From: Saprospiraceae bacterium
Lineage (GTDB): Bacteria > Bacteroidota > Bacteroidia > Chitinophagales > Saprospiraceae
Reading direction: 5' to 3'
Assembly: GCA_022841745.1 (NCBI GenBank)
Contig: JALHQW010000020.1
Location: forward strand, 54,405-118,404
Length of the DNA stretch: 64,000 nucleotides
In this document: positions 8,625 to 16,897 of the stretch, one piece after another
Position numbering within the stretch: the stretch's first letter is position 1
Layout: every line of letters starts with the position of its first letter
The notes under the pieces: model-generated
What the model was told of the DNA's origin: nothing
The model's database searches: none
The model's input: only the letters and a program-made list of their open reading frames with translations
Made by a program: the position numbers and the translations under genes

Positions 8625-9236
8625 ATGCAACCGAAGATTTACGCCTATATCCGCATTTCCAAAGACACTTCCGACGCCGAAAACCAGCGGCATGAAATCC
8701 TGACGTTCTACAATAATAAGGTGTCGCCAGAATGGGTCGAAGAATTGGTAACTGGCAACTCCAATGCCGATGACCGCAAGCTCGGCGAACTCATCGAACG
8801 ACTGCAAGCGGGCGATACGCTCGTGGTGGCGGACGTGAGCCGCCTCGGTCGCCGGTCGCTGGATGTGATGGAGACGGGTGCCCGCGTTGTGAAGAAGAAA
8901 GCCAGGCTCATCGCCTGCAAGTCCAAGCTCGAACTGAAGGATGACATCGGCAGCGAGGTGATGTTCTTCGCCCTCAGCCTCGCCGCCCGCATCGAGCGGG
9001 AGATGATTTCGGAACGCACCAAGGCGGCGCTAAACCGCAAACGGTCGGAGGGCATGGTGCTCGGCAGGCCCAAGGGCAGTACCAATATCAACAAAACCCT
9101 GCTCGAAAACGAGGCGGACGTGCGGCGGCTCGTGGCGGCGGGGGTGAGCGTGAGCGCCATCGGGCGGGCATACAAGTTGAACCGCAGGACGGTGACGGTG
9201 TTCTTGAAGGCGAAAGGGTTGGGATTGGGTAGCTAA
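8625..9236 (+). CDS. Serine recombinase (resolvase/invertase family)
   Basis: About 203 residues. The catalytic domain begins YAYIRISKDT, with the nucleophilic serine in YIRIS. It contains VADVSRLGRRSLD (catalytic arginines) and AARIEREMISERTKAAL. The C-terminal segment (GRPKGS...NEADVRRLVAAGVSVSAIGRAYKLNRRTV) is a Hin/Tn3-type helix-turn-helix. Length matches small resolvases and invertases. The ATG at 8625 is preferred to the TTG immediately before it. No paired recombination sites were found nearby. On a plasmid it could resolve multimers or mark the edge of an inserted segment. Confidence 0.85.
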   Translation: MQPKIYAYIRISKDTSDAENQRHEILTFYNNKVSPEWVEELVTGNSNADDRKLGELIERLQAGDTLVVADVSRLGRRSLDVMETGARVVKKKARLIACKSKLELKDDIGSEVMFFALSLAARIEREMISERTKAALNRKRSEGMVLGRPKGSTNINKTLLENEADVRRLVAAGVSVSAIGRAYKLNRRTVTVFLKAKGLGLGS

Positions 9237-9288
9237 ACCAGTTAACTTTTATGATGCTCTTCCGTTCAACAGTCCAAATCAAATCAAC

Positions 9289-9705
9289 ATGGATACGCGG
9301 GCAGCTTTCAAAGAATTCATTCTTGAGTTCATCCCAATTAGTTACAGCCTTTCCCCAAAGCATTCCATCGAATTAAGGCGCTTTGCAGAAGTTCTACAAC
9401 TTGTCTTCAAAAAGAAGTTAGAAATGGAACTGCCCAAGGATGGCAGCTTCTATCTTGATTTGTTGCAGGAAATCGGTTATCCCCTGAAGTTTGAGTTGCC
9501 CGAAGATTATTTTAGGAAGCATACTGAGAAAGACTTCAACATGATTGGCCATTCCGTTAGAGTGCAATGCTCGCCAAAGGTGGTCAGGGAACTAAAGTAT
9601 GCCCTTTACGACTACACCGGGATGCCAGCGGACAAGGTTTCTGTCGGGAACAGCTTGCGAGAGCAGATGGAGTTGTTCAAGGAAAGGCTGGAGAGGCAAT
9701 CCTAA
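9289..9705 (+). CDS. Hypothetical protein
   Basis: 138 residues, mostly helical, with no signal peptide or membrane segment (begins MDTRAAFKEFILEFIP). I recognise no family. It lies between the serine recombinase and another hypothetical gene on the same strand, in an accessory stretch. Codon use looks normal and the gap to its neighbours is short, so it is probably a real gene. Confidence 0.5.
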   Translation: MDTRAAFKEFILEFIPISYSLSPKHSIELRRFAEVLQLVFKKKLEMELPKDGSFYLDLLQEIGYPLKFELPEDYFRKHTEKDFNMIGHSVRVQCSPKVVRELKYALYDYTGMPADKVSVGNSLREQMELFKERLERQS

Positions 9706-9743
9706 TCGGAAACTCCTATTGAATTCAAATAGCAAAACTCACC

Positions 9744-10523
9744 ATGCTCAAAAAATTCAAAGCCAAGGCCCTCTATCAGGCGACCAACCGGGTGCGGACG
9801 GTAACGATCATCGCTAAATCCGAAGCAGAAGTCGTTCTACAACTGAAACAATTCGGCTACTCCGAACCCTTTGAAATCACAGAAGAACTGCCCGAACCCG
9901 CCACCTCTGCACAAATCGAATATGCAAGAGCGCTTCAAATCGAAAAGCCGGCGAACCCGACCAAAGATGATTTGTCCGCATTGATTGGCAAAAAGAAGGA
10001 CAACGACGGCGAGCCGAACCCCGGACTCGTCGAGTTTGCCATTGAAAAGGGCTTGTCGTTTTCTAAATATATCGGCAAAAAAGCCTTGTACAACTTCGTG
10101 TTCCACAGCTTGTCGAAGGAGGACAGGATAGCGTTTTTTGCTTTTTCAGTTTACCGATGGCTTTCGGAAGACAGGCACGGCAACCTCGAAAGCCATAAAC
10201 ACAGCGTTGTTTTCTACGATTTTGCAAGGGAACAATTAAACAATGATAGCTTCATCAAATCGCTGGACAAGTACGCCGGAGAAGATTTGCGATTTTTCGG
10301 CACGTTGCGATTTGCAGATGGTAACGAGACCTACGGAGGCAGCACTAACACAATTGCCTACAAAACTTGCGCGGATTTTATTCATGCAAGATTTGGGACG
10401 CTGAAAACCAAAACGGCAACTATCGGCACACAATCAGGAAAAAATGCCCCAGAGAAAAAGGGGTGCATAGGTGTCTTGTTAGCTTTGGTAATACTAACCT
10501 GTCTGCTGACTTCCCTGGTTTAA
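9744..10523 (+). CDS. Hypothetical protein with C-terminal membrane anchor
   Basis: 259 residues. The N-terminus (KAKALYQATNRVRTVTIIAKSEAEV) looks like a small beta/alpha module. The next segment (SAQIEYARALQIEKPANPTKDDLSALI) resembles short helical modules seen before nucleic-acid-related domains. The last about 20 residues form one hydrophobic helix (CIGVLLALVILTCLLTSLV), so the protein is probably tail-anchored. It precedes a probable AbiV gene on the same strand with about 45 bp between them, possibly co-transcribed. The function is unknown. Confidence 0.5.
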   Translation: MLKKFKAKALYQATNRVRTVTIIAKSEAEVVLQLKQFGYSEPFEITEELPEPATSAQIEYARALQIEKPANPTKDDLSALIGKKKDNDGEPNPGLVEFAIEKGLSFSKYIGKKALYNFVFHSLSKEDRIAFFAFSVYRWLSEDRHGNLESHKHSVVFYDFAREQLNNDSFIKSLDKYAGEDLRFFGTLRFADGNETYGGSTNTIAYKTCADFIHARFGTLKTKTATIGTQSGKNAPEKKGCIGVLLALVILTCLLTSLV

Positions 10524-10567
10524 AGCGAAAGAGGCGGATTTGCCTCTTGTTGGAACTTAGGTCGAAC

Positions 10568-11434
10568 ATGCCTCGTTTTAAAATCCCAACTTATCTGTTT
10601 GATATGAAAAATTTCTCTACCCTTTCCCGTGCCGAATGCCTAACCGTTTACAAGGAAATCATCGAAAATGCCCAGACGAAATTTAGCTCTGCAAACAAGC
10701 TCGCAGAGGTTGAGGACTTTGGTACTGCCATGTCGCTTCAAATAATCGGCATGGAGGAGCTAATAAAGGCGCTTTTCATATTTTCCGATGGAAAAGGGTT
10801 TTCCTTCAGACAAGTCAAGGGCATGAAAGGTGTTTTCGAAAATCATGGTCTAAGGTATCTTTTCTCCTTCTTTCTCTTTACTTTTAGCGTAATCGGAGAG
10901 GGCTTTGGAATCGGCATTAACTACATCAGAAATATTAATGATGAAAAAGACTTTGCAAGAATCAGGGCAATAAAATCCAATCCCAACAAACTCCTTCGAG
11001 AGCATATCTTCCCATATTTACTGGATAAACTACGCTTTGTCGTTGAGGAACTCAAGTGGTATAAGGACTTCGACAAATTGAGGCAGAATGGCTTTTACTC
11101 GGATTTCGACGGGGATTTGATAAACCCCAATAGTATTGATAAAACCTACTACAACGAGTTTAAAGTGAGGGTTGACCGGGTGACAAAGACAGTTCTTTCA
11201 ATCATTGATGAATTCAACCTGGAGATTCCATTTATTGAAACGTACCTACCGAAGATAGTTGACCGGGCAGAAGAACAGGGGTTTTATGAAATCTTGGCGC
11301 GGTTCATTGCCTACACGAAAGAGCAAAAAATGAATGCCTTAGAATTGATGTCATTAAAATTGAACGAATTTGTGGTATCTATAGAGGAAGACCCACCTAC
11401 TTTCGAGGAGCATCAACCAATCCAAGTAAAATAG
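10568..11434 (+). CDS. Probable AbiV/HEPN-family abortive infection protein
   Basis: About 288 residues from the ATG at 10568. The N-terminal region (LTVYKEIIENAQTKFSSANKLAEVEDFGTAMSLQIIGMEELIKAL) has the layout of HEPN-AbiV proteins, a helix pair in which cells 'ageing' residues are replaced by a conserved EE-K pair (here MEELIKA). A later segment, DKLRQNGFYSDFDGDL, matches the LR..GLYVD pattern of that family. AbiV stops phage translation in Lactococcus; the role here is inferred from resemblance and from the defence-rich setting. A second ATG at 10604 is possible. Base composition is AT-richer than the metal genes. Confidence 0.5.
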   Translation: MPRFKIPTYLFDMKNFSTLSRAECLTVYKEIIENAQTKFSSANKLAEVEDFGTAMSLQIIGMEELIKALFIFSDGKGFSFRQVKGMKGVFENHGLRYLFSFFLFTFSVIGEGFGIGINYIRNINDEKDFARIRAIKSNPNKLLREHIFPYLLDKLRFVVEELKWYKDFDKLRQNGFYSDFDGDLINPNSIDKTYYNEFKVRVDRVTKTVLSIIDEFNLEIPFIETYLPKIVDRAEEQGFYEILARFIAYTKEQKMNALELMSLKLNEFVVSIEEDPPTFEEHQPIQVK

Positions 11435-11811
11435 CGCCGACCGGGTGGGAGCAACTACTCCGCCGCAAAGTTTAGCCATGCGCCCAGCTGCGGCACCGCT
11501 GTCGGGTGGGGGAGGTGGTGGCAAACCTCAGTAATTCCATTTTGTGGGTAAGCACGGGGCTACAAAGTACGCAGCCATCGAAACCCTGTCGAGCCAAAAA
11601 GCAGGGGCGGCGTCCATCGGATGCCGCTGCTGCTGCGGGAGCGCCGCCGCTGCCTTTTGAACAAGCGGTGAGGGGAGTGAGCAGTGAGCGGTGAGAAAGG
11701 TTGCGGCGGCGCGTTGGAGGTTTCGCTGGCTGCACCGCTGAAAACGGGTGGGCGGGGGAGGTGGGGGGTTTATAGTTGGCAGTTCGACAGTTGGCAGTCG
11801 GGGTACAAATG
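11435..11811. other. Non-coding stretch, GC-rich, no gene recognised
   Basis: About 380 bases without a convincing gene. It holds GC-rich inverted segments (for example GGCGGCGTCC near 11607 and GCGCCGCCGC near 11641) and short TTGGCAGT direct repeats near 11775-11800. Open frames here are short and have no recognisable composition. Confidence 0.4.
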
Positions 11812-11845
11812 CGCCCCTTTGTCCGTCAAACCGGACAAAGGGGCG
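11812..11845 (-). terminator. Terminator of DUF6166 gene
   Basis: A perfect 14-bp stem (CGCCCCTTTGTCCG at 11812-11825 with 11832-11845) and a 6-base loop sit directly 3' of the minus-strand gene that ends at 11853. Confidence 0.75.
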
Positions 11846-11852
11846 TTTACTT

Positions 11853-12197
11853 TCAGGCTGGCACTTCGTCGAGCAGGGGCAGGACGTGGACGGCGTTAAA
11901 CTCTGCCAAGTCCAGCACGAGGTCGAAACTGTCCTCCTCGATGGCGACGAGGAAGCGCCACTTGAAGTCTTGGTAAATCTTCCGGGCAACGTCCTTGCCG
12001 TAGAGTTTGTGGCAGATGGCGTAGGCGAGTTGCGCCGGGCCGCTGCCGCCATAGCCCCAGTTGAAGCCTTCGGGCGAGTGGGTTACGTGTTTCAGGCTTT
12101 TGGCATGGCTTATGGCTTTGCCGTCGAGCCAGACTTTGCAGTTGCTACCGTGCGCCGTTTCGGGTCGGTAGCCTTTCAATTTTGCGGTGTTTTCCAT
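11853..12197 (-). CDS. DUF6166-family protein
   Basis: 114 residues with the signature HSPEGFNWGYGGSGPAQLAYAI typical of DUF6166 proteins, found on plasmids, phages and integrative elements. There is no signal peptide. The biochemical role is unknown. It lies just downstream of the ArdC gene on the same strand and is probably part of that accessory operon. Confidence 0.7.
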   Translation of the reverse strand: MENTAKLKGYRPETAHGSNCKVWLDGKAISHAKSLKHVTHSPEGFNWGYGGSGPAQLAYAICHKLYGKDVARKIYQDFKWRFLVAIEEDSFDLVLDLAEFNAVHVLPLLDEVPA

Positions 12198-12267
12198 GAA
12201 GAGAAAATTTTGAATGATTTGTTTTAATGATGAATGATGAATTGGGCGGAAGCCTGACCGAAGCGGT

Positions 12268-13164
12268 TCAGGCTTCCGTTTGTTCCGTTGTGACAGGTTG
12301 TGGGCTTTCCTCTTGCTTTCTCAAAGGGGCAATCAGATAATCGGCGGCACGTTGGGCGGTGCTGGCGGCGGTCATCAGTAGGCGGGCGTCGCCGTGAAGG
12401 GCTGAAATCCAGGATTGCAGGTAAGCGGCGCTGTTCTCGACCAGTTCCTCCATGACGATGCCGCAATGGGCGCACAGAAAGCAGGCGGACATTTCCGCCA
12501 CGAGTTCTTCCCGGCTGTACTTTTCGTCGCCGAATTTTGCAGGTTCGATACGGTTTAGCCGGGTTGGGTGTCCCGTCCAATGGCTCAACTCGTGGAAGTA
12601 GGTCAGGTAGTAATGCTCCCGGCTCTGGAAGTCCGTCATTGCGGGCATCTTCACCACATCGAGGACGGGGTTGTAGGCGGGTTCGCCGGGGCGCAATTCG
12701 TGGGGGTTGGCAGTCAGGACGGCTTCGCAATCCCCAATCCGGGCGGGCGTTTCGTTTTGCTCGTCCTTGAACATATCGGCGGTGAAGCCCTCGATGTCCA
12801 GCACGTTGAAAACCCGGTACTCGGACACGAAAGGGACTACTTTTTCCGCCTCCCGCCTCGTGTCCACCCGCTTGCCGTCGGCGTCGAAAAACAGCATTTT
12901 CCAGAAGTAAACGGGCAGTGATTTTGCGCCCTTGCGGATGCGGTGTCCGGCGTCGCTGATTTGCTTGAAGGTGGCGAAGCGTGGCACGTCGTGGCCGTCG
13001 AGCAAAAAGCGGTTGATGCCCGTGTAAATATGCCCGCTGAAATGGTTGCAAGGTGCGCCCAACCTGACCCTGTGCCAAGTGCGACGCCACGGCACGACGC
13101 CTTTTTCCAATTGGGTTATAATTCGGACGGTCATTTCTTGGAATTTATCGGTTGATTTTGGCAT
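12268..13164 (-). CDS. ardC: ArdC-like antirestriction protein
   Basis: 298 residues with the two-domain layout of ArdC. The N-terminal ssDNA-binding domain runs from VRIITQLEKGVVPWRRTW through GHIYTGINRFLL. The C-terminal zincin-like metallopeptidase domain has H191-E-L-S-H195 (YFHELSHWTGHP) and a downstream glutamate in REELVAEMSACFL. ArdC proteins protect incoming single-stranded plasmid DNA from host restriction during conjugation. Its presence implies that the element moves between hosts, although no relaxase is in this window. The minus-strand cluster (exonuclease, ArdC, DUF6166) looks like a phage/plasmid DNA-entry module. Confidence 0.85.
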   Translation of the reverse strand: MPKSTDKFQEMTVRIITQLEKGVVPWRRTWHRVRLGAPCNHFSGHIYTGINRFLLDGHDVPRFATFKQISDAGHRIRKGAKSLPVYFWKMLFFDADGKRVDTRREAEKVVPFVSEYRVFNVLDIEGFTADMFKDEQNETPARIGDCEAVLTANPHELRPGEPAYNPVLDVVKMPAMTDFQSREHYYLTYFHELSHWTGHPTRLNRIEPAKFGDEKYSREELVAEMSACFLCAHCGIVMEELVENSAAYLQSWISALHGDARLLMTAASTAQRAADYLIAPLRKQEESPQPVTTEQTEA

Positions 13165-13297
13165 GACAATCAGTTTTGAAAGTGAAGGAAAAAACCCGCC
13201 GTCCGCCTTTGGCGTGGCGGCGGGTGCGCTCCGGGCGGAGCGGTGGCGACAAACAACAACTCATTTCGGTTGACCCCAAAGGAGCAAGCGGTTACAC

Positions 13298-13315
13298 GGT
13301 TTGCAGTTTTGCAGT
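13298..13315. repeat. Outlying pair of TTTGCAGT repeats
   Basis: TTTGCAGT occurs at 13300-13307 and again at 13308-13315, the same head-to-tail pair found in front of parA at 42233-42248. It lies just 3' of the exonuclease gene, 26 kb from the main cluster. Confidence 0.6.
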
Positions 13316-13324
13316 CAAAAATGT

Positions 13325-14167
13325 TTATACCCGCTCGCCTGATTCTTGGAACTTGCGCAGCAGGTAGCGGTATTTCTTCCGGCCCTTTTCGATGAAGTCA
13401 CTGTCCCGGTGGAAGGGTACGATGTGGACGGCGTAGGGCGGGCGTTTCTGTACCCCGATGAAATAGAACCATTCGGCACGGCTGCCGTCGAGGTAGAAAG
13501 CGGCTTGACGGTCGTAGTCGTACACGTCGAGCAGTTCAGTGAAACGTTCCCCGCTCCATGCGGACGTGGTTTTCACGTCGAAAACCGCCTTCCGGCAAAC
13601 GATGTCATACTGCGCTTTGCAGGGCAAGCCCGTTGCCCGGTCTTTCCAAACCCTCGGCTTTTCGTAGGAAAGCCGTTTGAACTTGGGCTGGCTGGCAAGG
13701 AAGCCGCCGAAGTCGCCGATATAGGCGTCCCGCATTTGCCGGATGGCTTCCCACTCGGAGGGGCGCAAGTTCCAAACCGGGTCGCCGCTGCGGGCGTGTT
13801 CAAGGGCAACGGCGTGGAAGGCTTGGCCGAACACGAGGCAGCGCTCCGGGTAGCGGATTTCCTCGCCCTGCAATTTGGCCTTGAAGCGGGTGAGCCGGGA
13901 ATTGCTGATGGCAGGGATTCTGCGGATATGGCCGTCCGGCAACTCGGCAAGTGGCACGGATGCCTCAAAGCCCAAGTGACTGAACAAGTTCAGGTAGTTC
14001 ACGAGGCTGGCACGGGTCAGGCACTCGGTTTTTGCCGTCCATTTTACCAGCATGGTTTCGAGCGTTTCGCTGGTCAGGTTGCTGTTGATATTGCCGTAGG
14101 GCGTTCCGAGGATTTGGCTGGCAGGGGCAATAGCGAGGTCTGCCAAGCGGGTGTTGGTGGTTGTCAT
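13325..14167 (-). CDS. RecE-like PD-(D/E)XK exonuclease (DUF3799-type)
   Basis: 280 residues from the ATG at 14167 (MTTTNTRLAD), chosen because the longer frame lacks protein-like sequence upstream. The nuclease core is visible: FGQAFHAVALEH, then LPCKAQYDIVCRKAVFDVKTT (acidic residues and D-x-K) and YDYDRQAAFYLDG (the QxxxY motif). This is the pattern of the phage-type exonucleases related to RecE (PF12684 type). Such enzymes resect double-stranded DNA for recombination with an annealing protein. The next gene upstream (14305-14952) is a candidate partner. Defence against RecBCD-like enzymes or plasmid recombination is a plausible role. Confidence 0.7.
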   Translation of the reverse strand: MTTTNTRLADLAIAPASQILGTPYGNINSNLTSETLETMLVKWTAKTECLTRASLVNYLNLFSHLGFEASVPLAELPDGHIRRIPAISNSRLTRFKAKLQGEEIRYPERCLVFGQAFHAVALEHARSGDPVWNLRPSEWEAIRQMRDAYIGDFGGFLASQPKFKRLSYEKPRVWKDRATGLPCKAQYDIVCRKAVFDVKTTSAWSGERFTELLDVYDYDRQAAFYLDGSRAEWFYFIGVQKRPPYAVHIVPFHRDSDFIEKGRKKYRYLLRKFQESGERV

Positions 14168-14304
14168 TGTCGTATTTTTAGAAGGTGAGAGGGCGAGAAA
14201 GTGCGCAGCCACTACCCTACCCTTTCGGTGAAAGAAAGATTGAAAAGCGGCGGCTTCCCTACGGGGAGCAGGAACAGCCGCCACCAAGCAAGTAGATGGT
14301 ACGT

Positions 14305-14952
14305 TCAGGCTGCGACCGCTGCCGCTTCTGCCTCCGCCTCGGCGGGCTGGCCGTTCAATTCGATGACCGGGTGCGGGGGGTTCCAATTCAGGGCAAACTC
14401 GATGCGGGCGTCCCCGGTGGTGGTTTCTTCCCGCCAAAAATTGATGCCCTCCGTGACCCGGAAAAGGGTTTCCTTATCGCCCTTCTCCAGCTTTTTGTAG
14501 CTAAACTCCGCCATGAAATACTTCTTGCCGGGGGCGTCGGGGTCTTTGCACTCCTTCTCGACCGGGCGGGCGGTGATGACCACATCGCAGGGCGTCACAT
14601 CGTCGTAAAACATTTCATTGGCTGCCAAGCGCATAAAGTTCTCGACGCTGTACCCGTGGAACAGCACGGCGCACACCTGACGGGCTTCGTTGAGGAAAAA
14701 GAACTCCGCCCAACGCTTTTTGCCCATGCCCAAAATATTGTCGTTGAAGATGCGGTAGGCAATGGGGATGAAGGAAAACTCCTCCCCTTTCTTGGTCAGC
14801 GACACGTCGCCGTTGAGGTTGAAATTGCCCTTGCTGGCGTCGAAGCGGATTTGGCGGGGGTAGCCGGGTAGGTAGCGCAGGTTGTGGACTTCGCCCGTCT
14901 TTTTGTCAATCAGGTTGCCATTGGCACTGGTGATTGGAAGCAGATTTTTCAT
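14305..14952 (-). CDS. Hypothetical protein, possible recombination partner
   Basis: 215 residues, no signal peptide (MKNLLPITSANGNLID). The C-terminus is acidic and Ala/Glu-rich (AEAEAEAAAVAA), reminiscent of the acidic tails of single-strand-binding and annealing proteins. The body (FFLNEARQVCAVLFHGYSVENF, DVVITARPVE) matches no family I can name. It directly precedes the RecE-like exonuclease on the same strand. In phages that place is often held by a single-strand annealing or SSB-like protein. That role is a guess from context only. Confidence 0.5.
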   Translation of the reverse strand: MKNLLPITSANGNLIDKKTGEVHNLRYLPGYPRQIRFDASKGNFNLNGDVSLTKKGEEFSFIPIAYRIFNDNILGMGKKRWAEFFFLNEARQVCAVLFHGYSVENFMRLAANEMFYDDVTPCDVVITARPVEKECKDPDAPGKKYFMAEFSYKKLEKGDKETLFRVTEGINFWREETTTGDARIEFALNWNPPHPVIELNGQPAEAEAEAAAVAA

Positions 14953-15233
14953 AGTAAAAATGGTTTTAATATTTTCCTGAATAAGCCCGCATGATGGCGG
15001 GTTATTTCAGGATGACAAAAGGTGCAGTGTTTGACCGGGATACTGCGCCCCCTGCCCAACCTGTTGCCGCACAGGGAGGGAAAAGCGGTTTCTCTTTCAG
15101 ATTTATTCCGGCTATGCCCGGAAAAGGCTATTTCTCAAAGGAATTTCTACCGAAAACTAAGCCCGTACTACTTGCGCAAGAGGAAAAGCGGCAGGGATAA
15201 CGCCCCCTGCCGTGGCGGTTTTCTCACAGTATG

Positions 15234-15563
15234 TCAAAGCAGCAATTCAAAAAGCATCTCCGCCAACTCCCTCTCCTCCAGCCCAGCCCAAGCGGTGATT
15301 TTGTAACGGTCGCCACCTTCGGAAAGGATGTCGGCCTCGATTCCGACAACCTTGCATTTCCGGTTGAAAAAACGGTGGGACTGCTCGGTGAAGGGCGGCA
15401 CGATTGGCAACCTGCCATGCAAGCAAACCACCTCGTATTCCTGATAGCCGGGGGTGATGCAAAAATGCTCGGCGGGGCGCAAGGTGTGCTCCTCATAATA
15501 GGCTTCGGCGGAAGCAATTCGGGACGCCTCGACGCTCTCGGATAGGTAAGCTGTGTTTGTCAT
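15234..15563 (-). CDS. Small hypothetical protein
   Basis: 109 residues from the ATG at 15563 (MTNTAYLSESVEA). The longer frame to 15608 has no support. It has no membrane or signal segment and no recognised domain. The sequence contains short beta-like segments (EYEVVCLHGRLPIV, KCKVVGIEADIL). It is the most upstream gene of the minus-strand accessory cluster (15.6 to 11.8 kb). The AT-rich DNA behind its start carries the first 17-bp ACAAA repeat at 15601. The 280 bases on its other side (14953-15233) contain no gene I recognise. Confidence 0.45.
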   Translation of the reverse strand: MTNTAYLSESVEASRIASAEAYYEEHTLRPAEHFCITPGYQEYEVVCLHGRLPIVPPFTEQSHRFFNRKCKVVGIEADILSEGGDRYKITAWAGLEERELAEMLFELLL

Positions 15564-15600
15564 TTGTCTATGATTTTTAAGTGTTTGACAGTTCAAAAAT

Positions 15601-15826
15601 ACAAACAAAAATGCTAATTAACAAGACTTGTCAAGTTTTTGAAAACATATTTTTATCAAATATAAAACACAAATAAAAGTGCTAAATTAAACAGATTTAG
15701 TGCAGCTAAAAGGGCATTGGAAGTGCCGATAAACACATAAAAAATAAACAAAACCTATAAATAAAAATATAAAAACAGACAAAAAAAAGTGCCAAATAAT
15801 TATAAATACACAAACAAAAGTGCTAA
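15601..15826. repeat. Four 17-bp direct repeats in AT-rich DNA
   Basis: The 17-mer ACAAAnAAAAGTGCTAA occurs at 15601-15617, 15669-15685, 15779-15795 (GTGCCAA) and 15810-15826, always in the same orientation. The surrounding 290 bases are very AT-rich and lie between divergent genes. The layout resembles an iteron or regulator-binding array. A related TTTAGTGCTAAG lies at 16811-16822, past the next gene. Confidence 0.6.
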
Positions 15827-15857
15827 CTTAGTAGCAGATAAAAACAAACACTGAAAG

Positions 15858-16574
15858 ATGGCAACGACAAACACCACCAAACAGGAAGCAAACCGGGCAA
15901 GCGCCGCCGCACACTGGGCGAAAAAGGACGCCGAAGCCGCCCGCCACGCCGCACAAGCAAGCGAAGCCACCAACCCGGAGCGGAACGGCGAAGCCCGCCG
16001 CCACCACGCCGAAGCGCAGCAAGCAAGCTGGGAAGCACAACAAGCCGCCCGCAAAGCCCAAGCCGCCAACGACCCGGAAACGGCAGCCCGCCACGCCGCC
16101 GAAGCCGAGGCAGCCGCCGAAAAAGCGAAGCAAAGCCGCAAGGCTGCCGAAGCTGCCGCCCAACAGGATGCCCCAGCGGACGCACTGACCCAAGCTGCCC
16201 GCCACGCCGCCAGCGAAGCACAGAAAAGCGCCGAAGAAGCAGCGGAAGCCAGCCAGGAAGCCCAACGCCAGAACCTGAAAGAAGCCAGCTACGGCGACGT
16301 GCGCAACTACAAAGCCGCCCACGCCCACAAGGAAGCGAGGCAACAGGCGGCACGGGCGCAAGCCGAAGCCGAAGCAGCGGCCCGCAGCGCCGCATGGACG
16401 AGCTACCACGAAATAGAAGGGCTGAAACAGGAAGCGGCAAAAGCTGCCCAACGCCACGCTCGGCGAGCTGCCGAAGCCGCCCGGAAAGCGAAGGAAGCAG
16501 CCAAAGCAGCGAAAGAAGGGGCAAGGGAAGCCAAGCAACGGCACGACGAAAACCCCACCGACCCGGAAGACTGA
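15858..16574 (+). CDS. Ala/Lys/Glu-rich coiled-coil protein
   Basis: 238 residues, overwhelmingly Ala, Glu, Lys, Arg and Gln, with repeats such as AAEAARKAKEAAKAAKEG. It must form a long highly charged alpha-helix or coiled coil. The composition recalls bacterial histone-H1-like or TolA/IgA-linker-type proteins; no catalytic domain is present. It is preceded by AT-rich DNA with four 17-bp repeats, which may regulate it. Both other strands are open through this GC-biased DNA, but the plus-strand reading has a clean start and a terminator-like stem downstream. DNA binding or filament formation is a guess. Confidence 0.55.
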   Translation: MATTNTTKQEANRASAAAHWAKKDAEAARHAAQASEATNPERNGEARRHHAEAQQASWEAQQAARKAQAANDPETAARHAAEAEAAAEKAKQSRKAAEAAAQQDAPADALTQAARHAASEAQKSAEEAAEASQEAQRQNLKEASYGDVRNYKAAHAHKEARQQAARAQAEAEAAARSAAWTSYHEIEGLKQEAAKAAQRHARRAAEAARKAKEAAKAAKEGAREAKQRHDENPTDPED

Positions 16575-16897
16575 ACGACGACAACGGCGGGGGCAAATGA
16601 ACCCCCGCCCCAAGTAACCAAGCCCCGACCGAGAACAACGAGGGAGCGGGCGACGCACACGCAGCACCGAACAGGCAAAGCGAGCGCCCAAAAGGAAAAA
16701 AAGAAAAAAGGATAACCCCTAAAAACCAGAGCCGGGGGGTGGGGTTCGGGGAGGGGGGCGGCGGCAAGCGCCCCCTCCCCGCCACTAAATGCGAATACCG
16801 CTTTTCATTATTTAGTGCTAAGTCGGCTTCACCGTAGGTAAACGCAGGGGAAGGTAAGTTGTGGGCTTTTAAAATGTTACTTGTGCCCTCGGCAGAA
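16575..16897. other. Intergenic region with strong GC-rich terminator-like hairpin
   Basis: 323 bases without a recognised gene. A 12-bp GC-rich stem joins 16748-16760 (GGGGAGGGGGGCG) to 16769-16780 (CGCCCCCTCCCC). An 8-bp inverted repeat CACTAAAT (16783-16790)/ATTTAGTG (16810-16817) follows, the latter overlapping the AGTGCTAA motif of the repeats at 15.6-15.8 kb. Confidence 0.5.

Noticed and set aside
12224..13090. 288-codon minus-strand open frame overlapping ardC
   Set aside because: Arg/Pro/His-rich shadow frame; the ArdC frame carries HELSH and the DNA-binding domain.
15823..16785. Long minus-strand open frame opposite the Ala-rich gene
   Set aside because: It is a shadow of GC-biased coding on the plus strand; its product is a low-complexity Leu/Arg/Pro chain.
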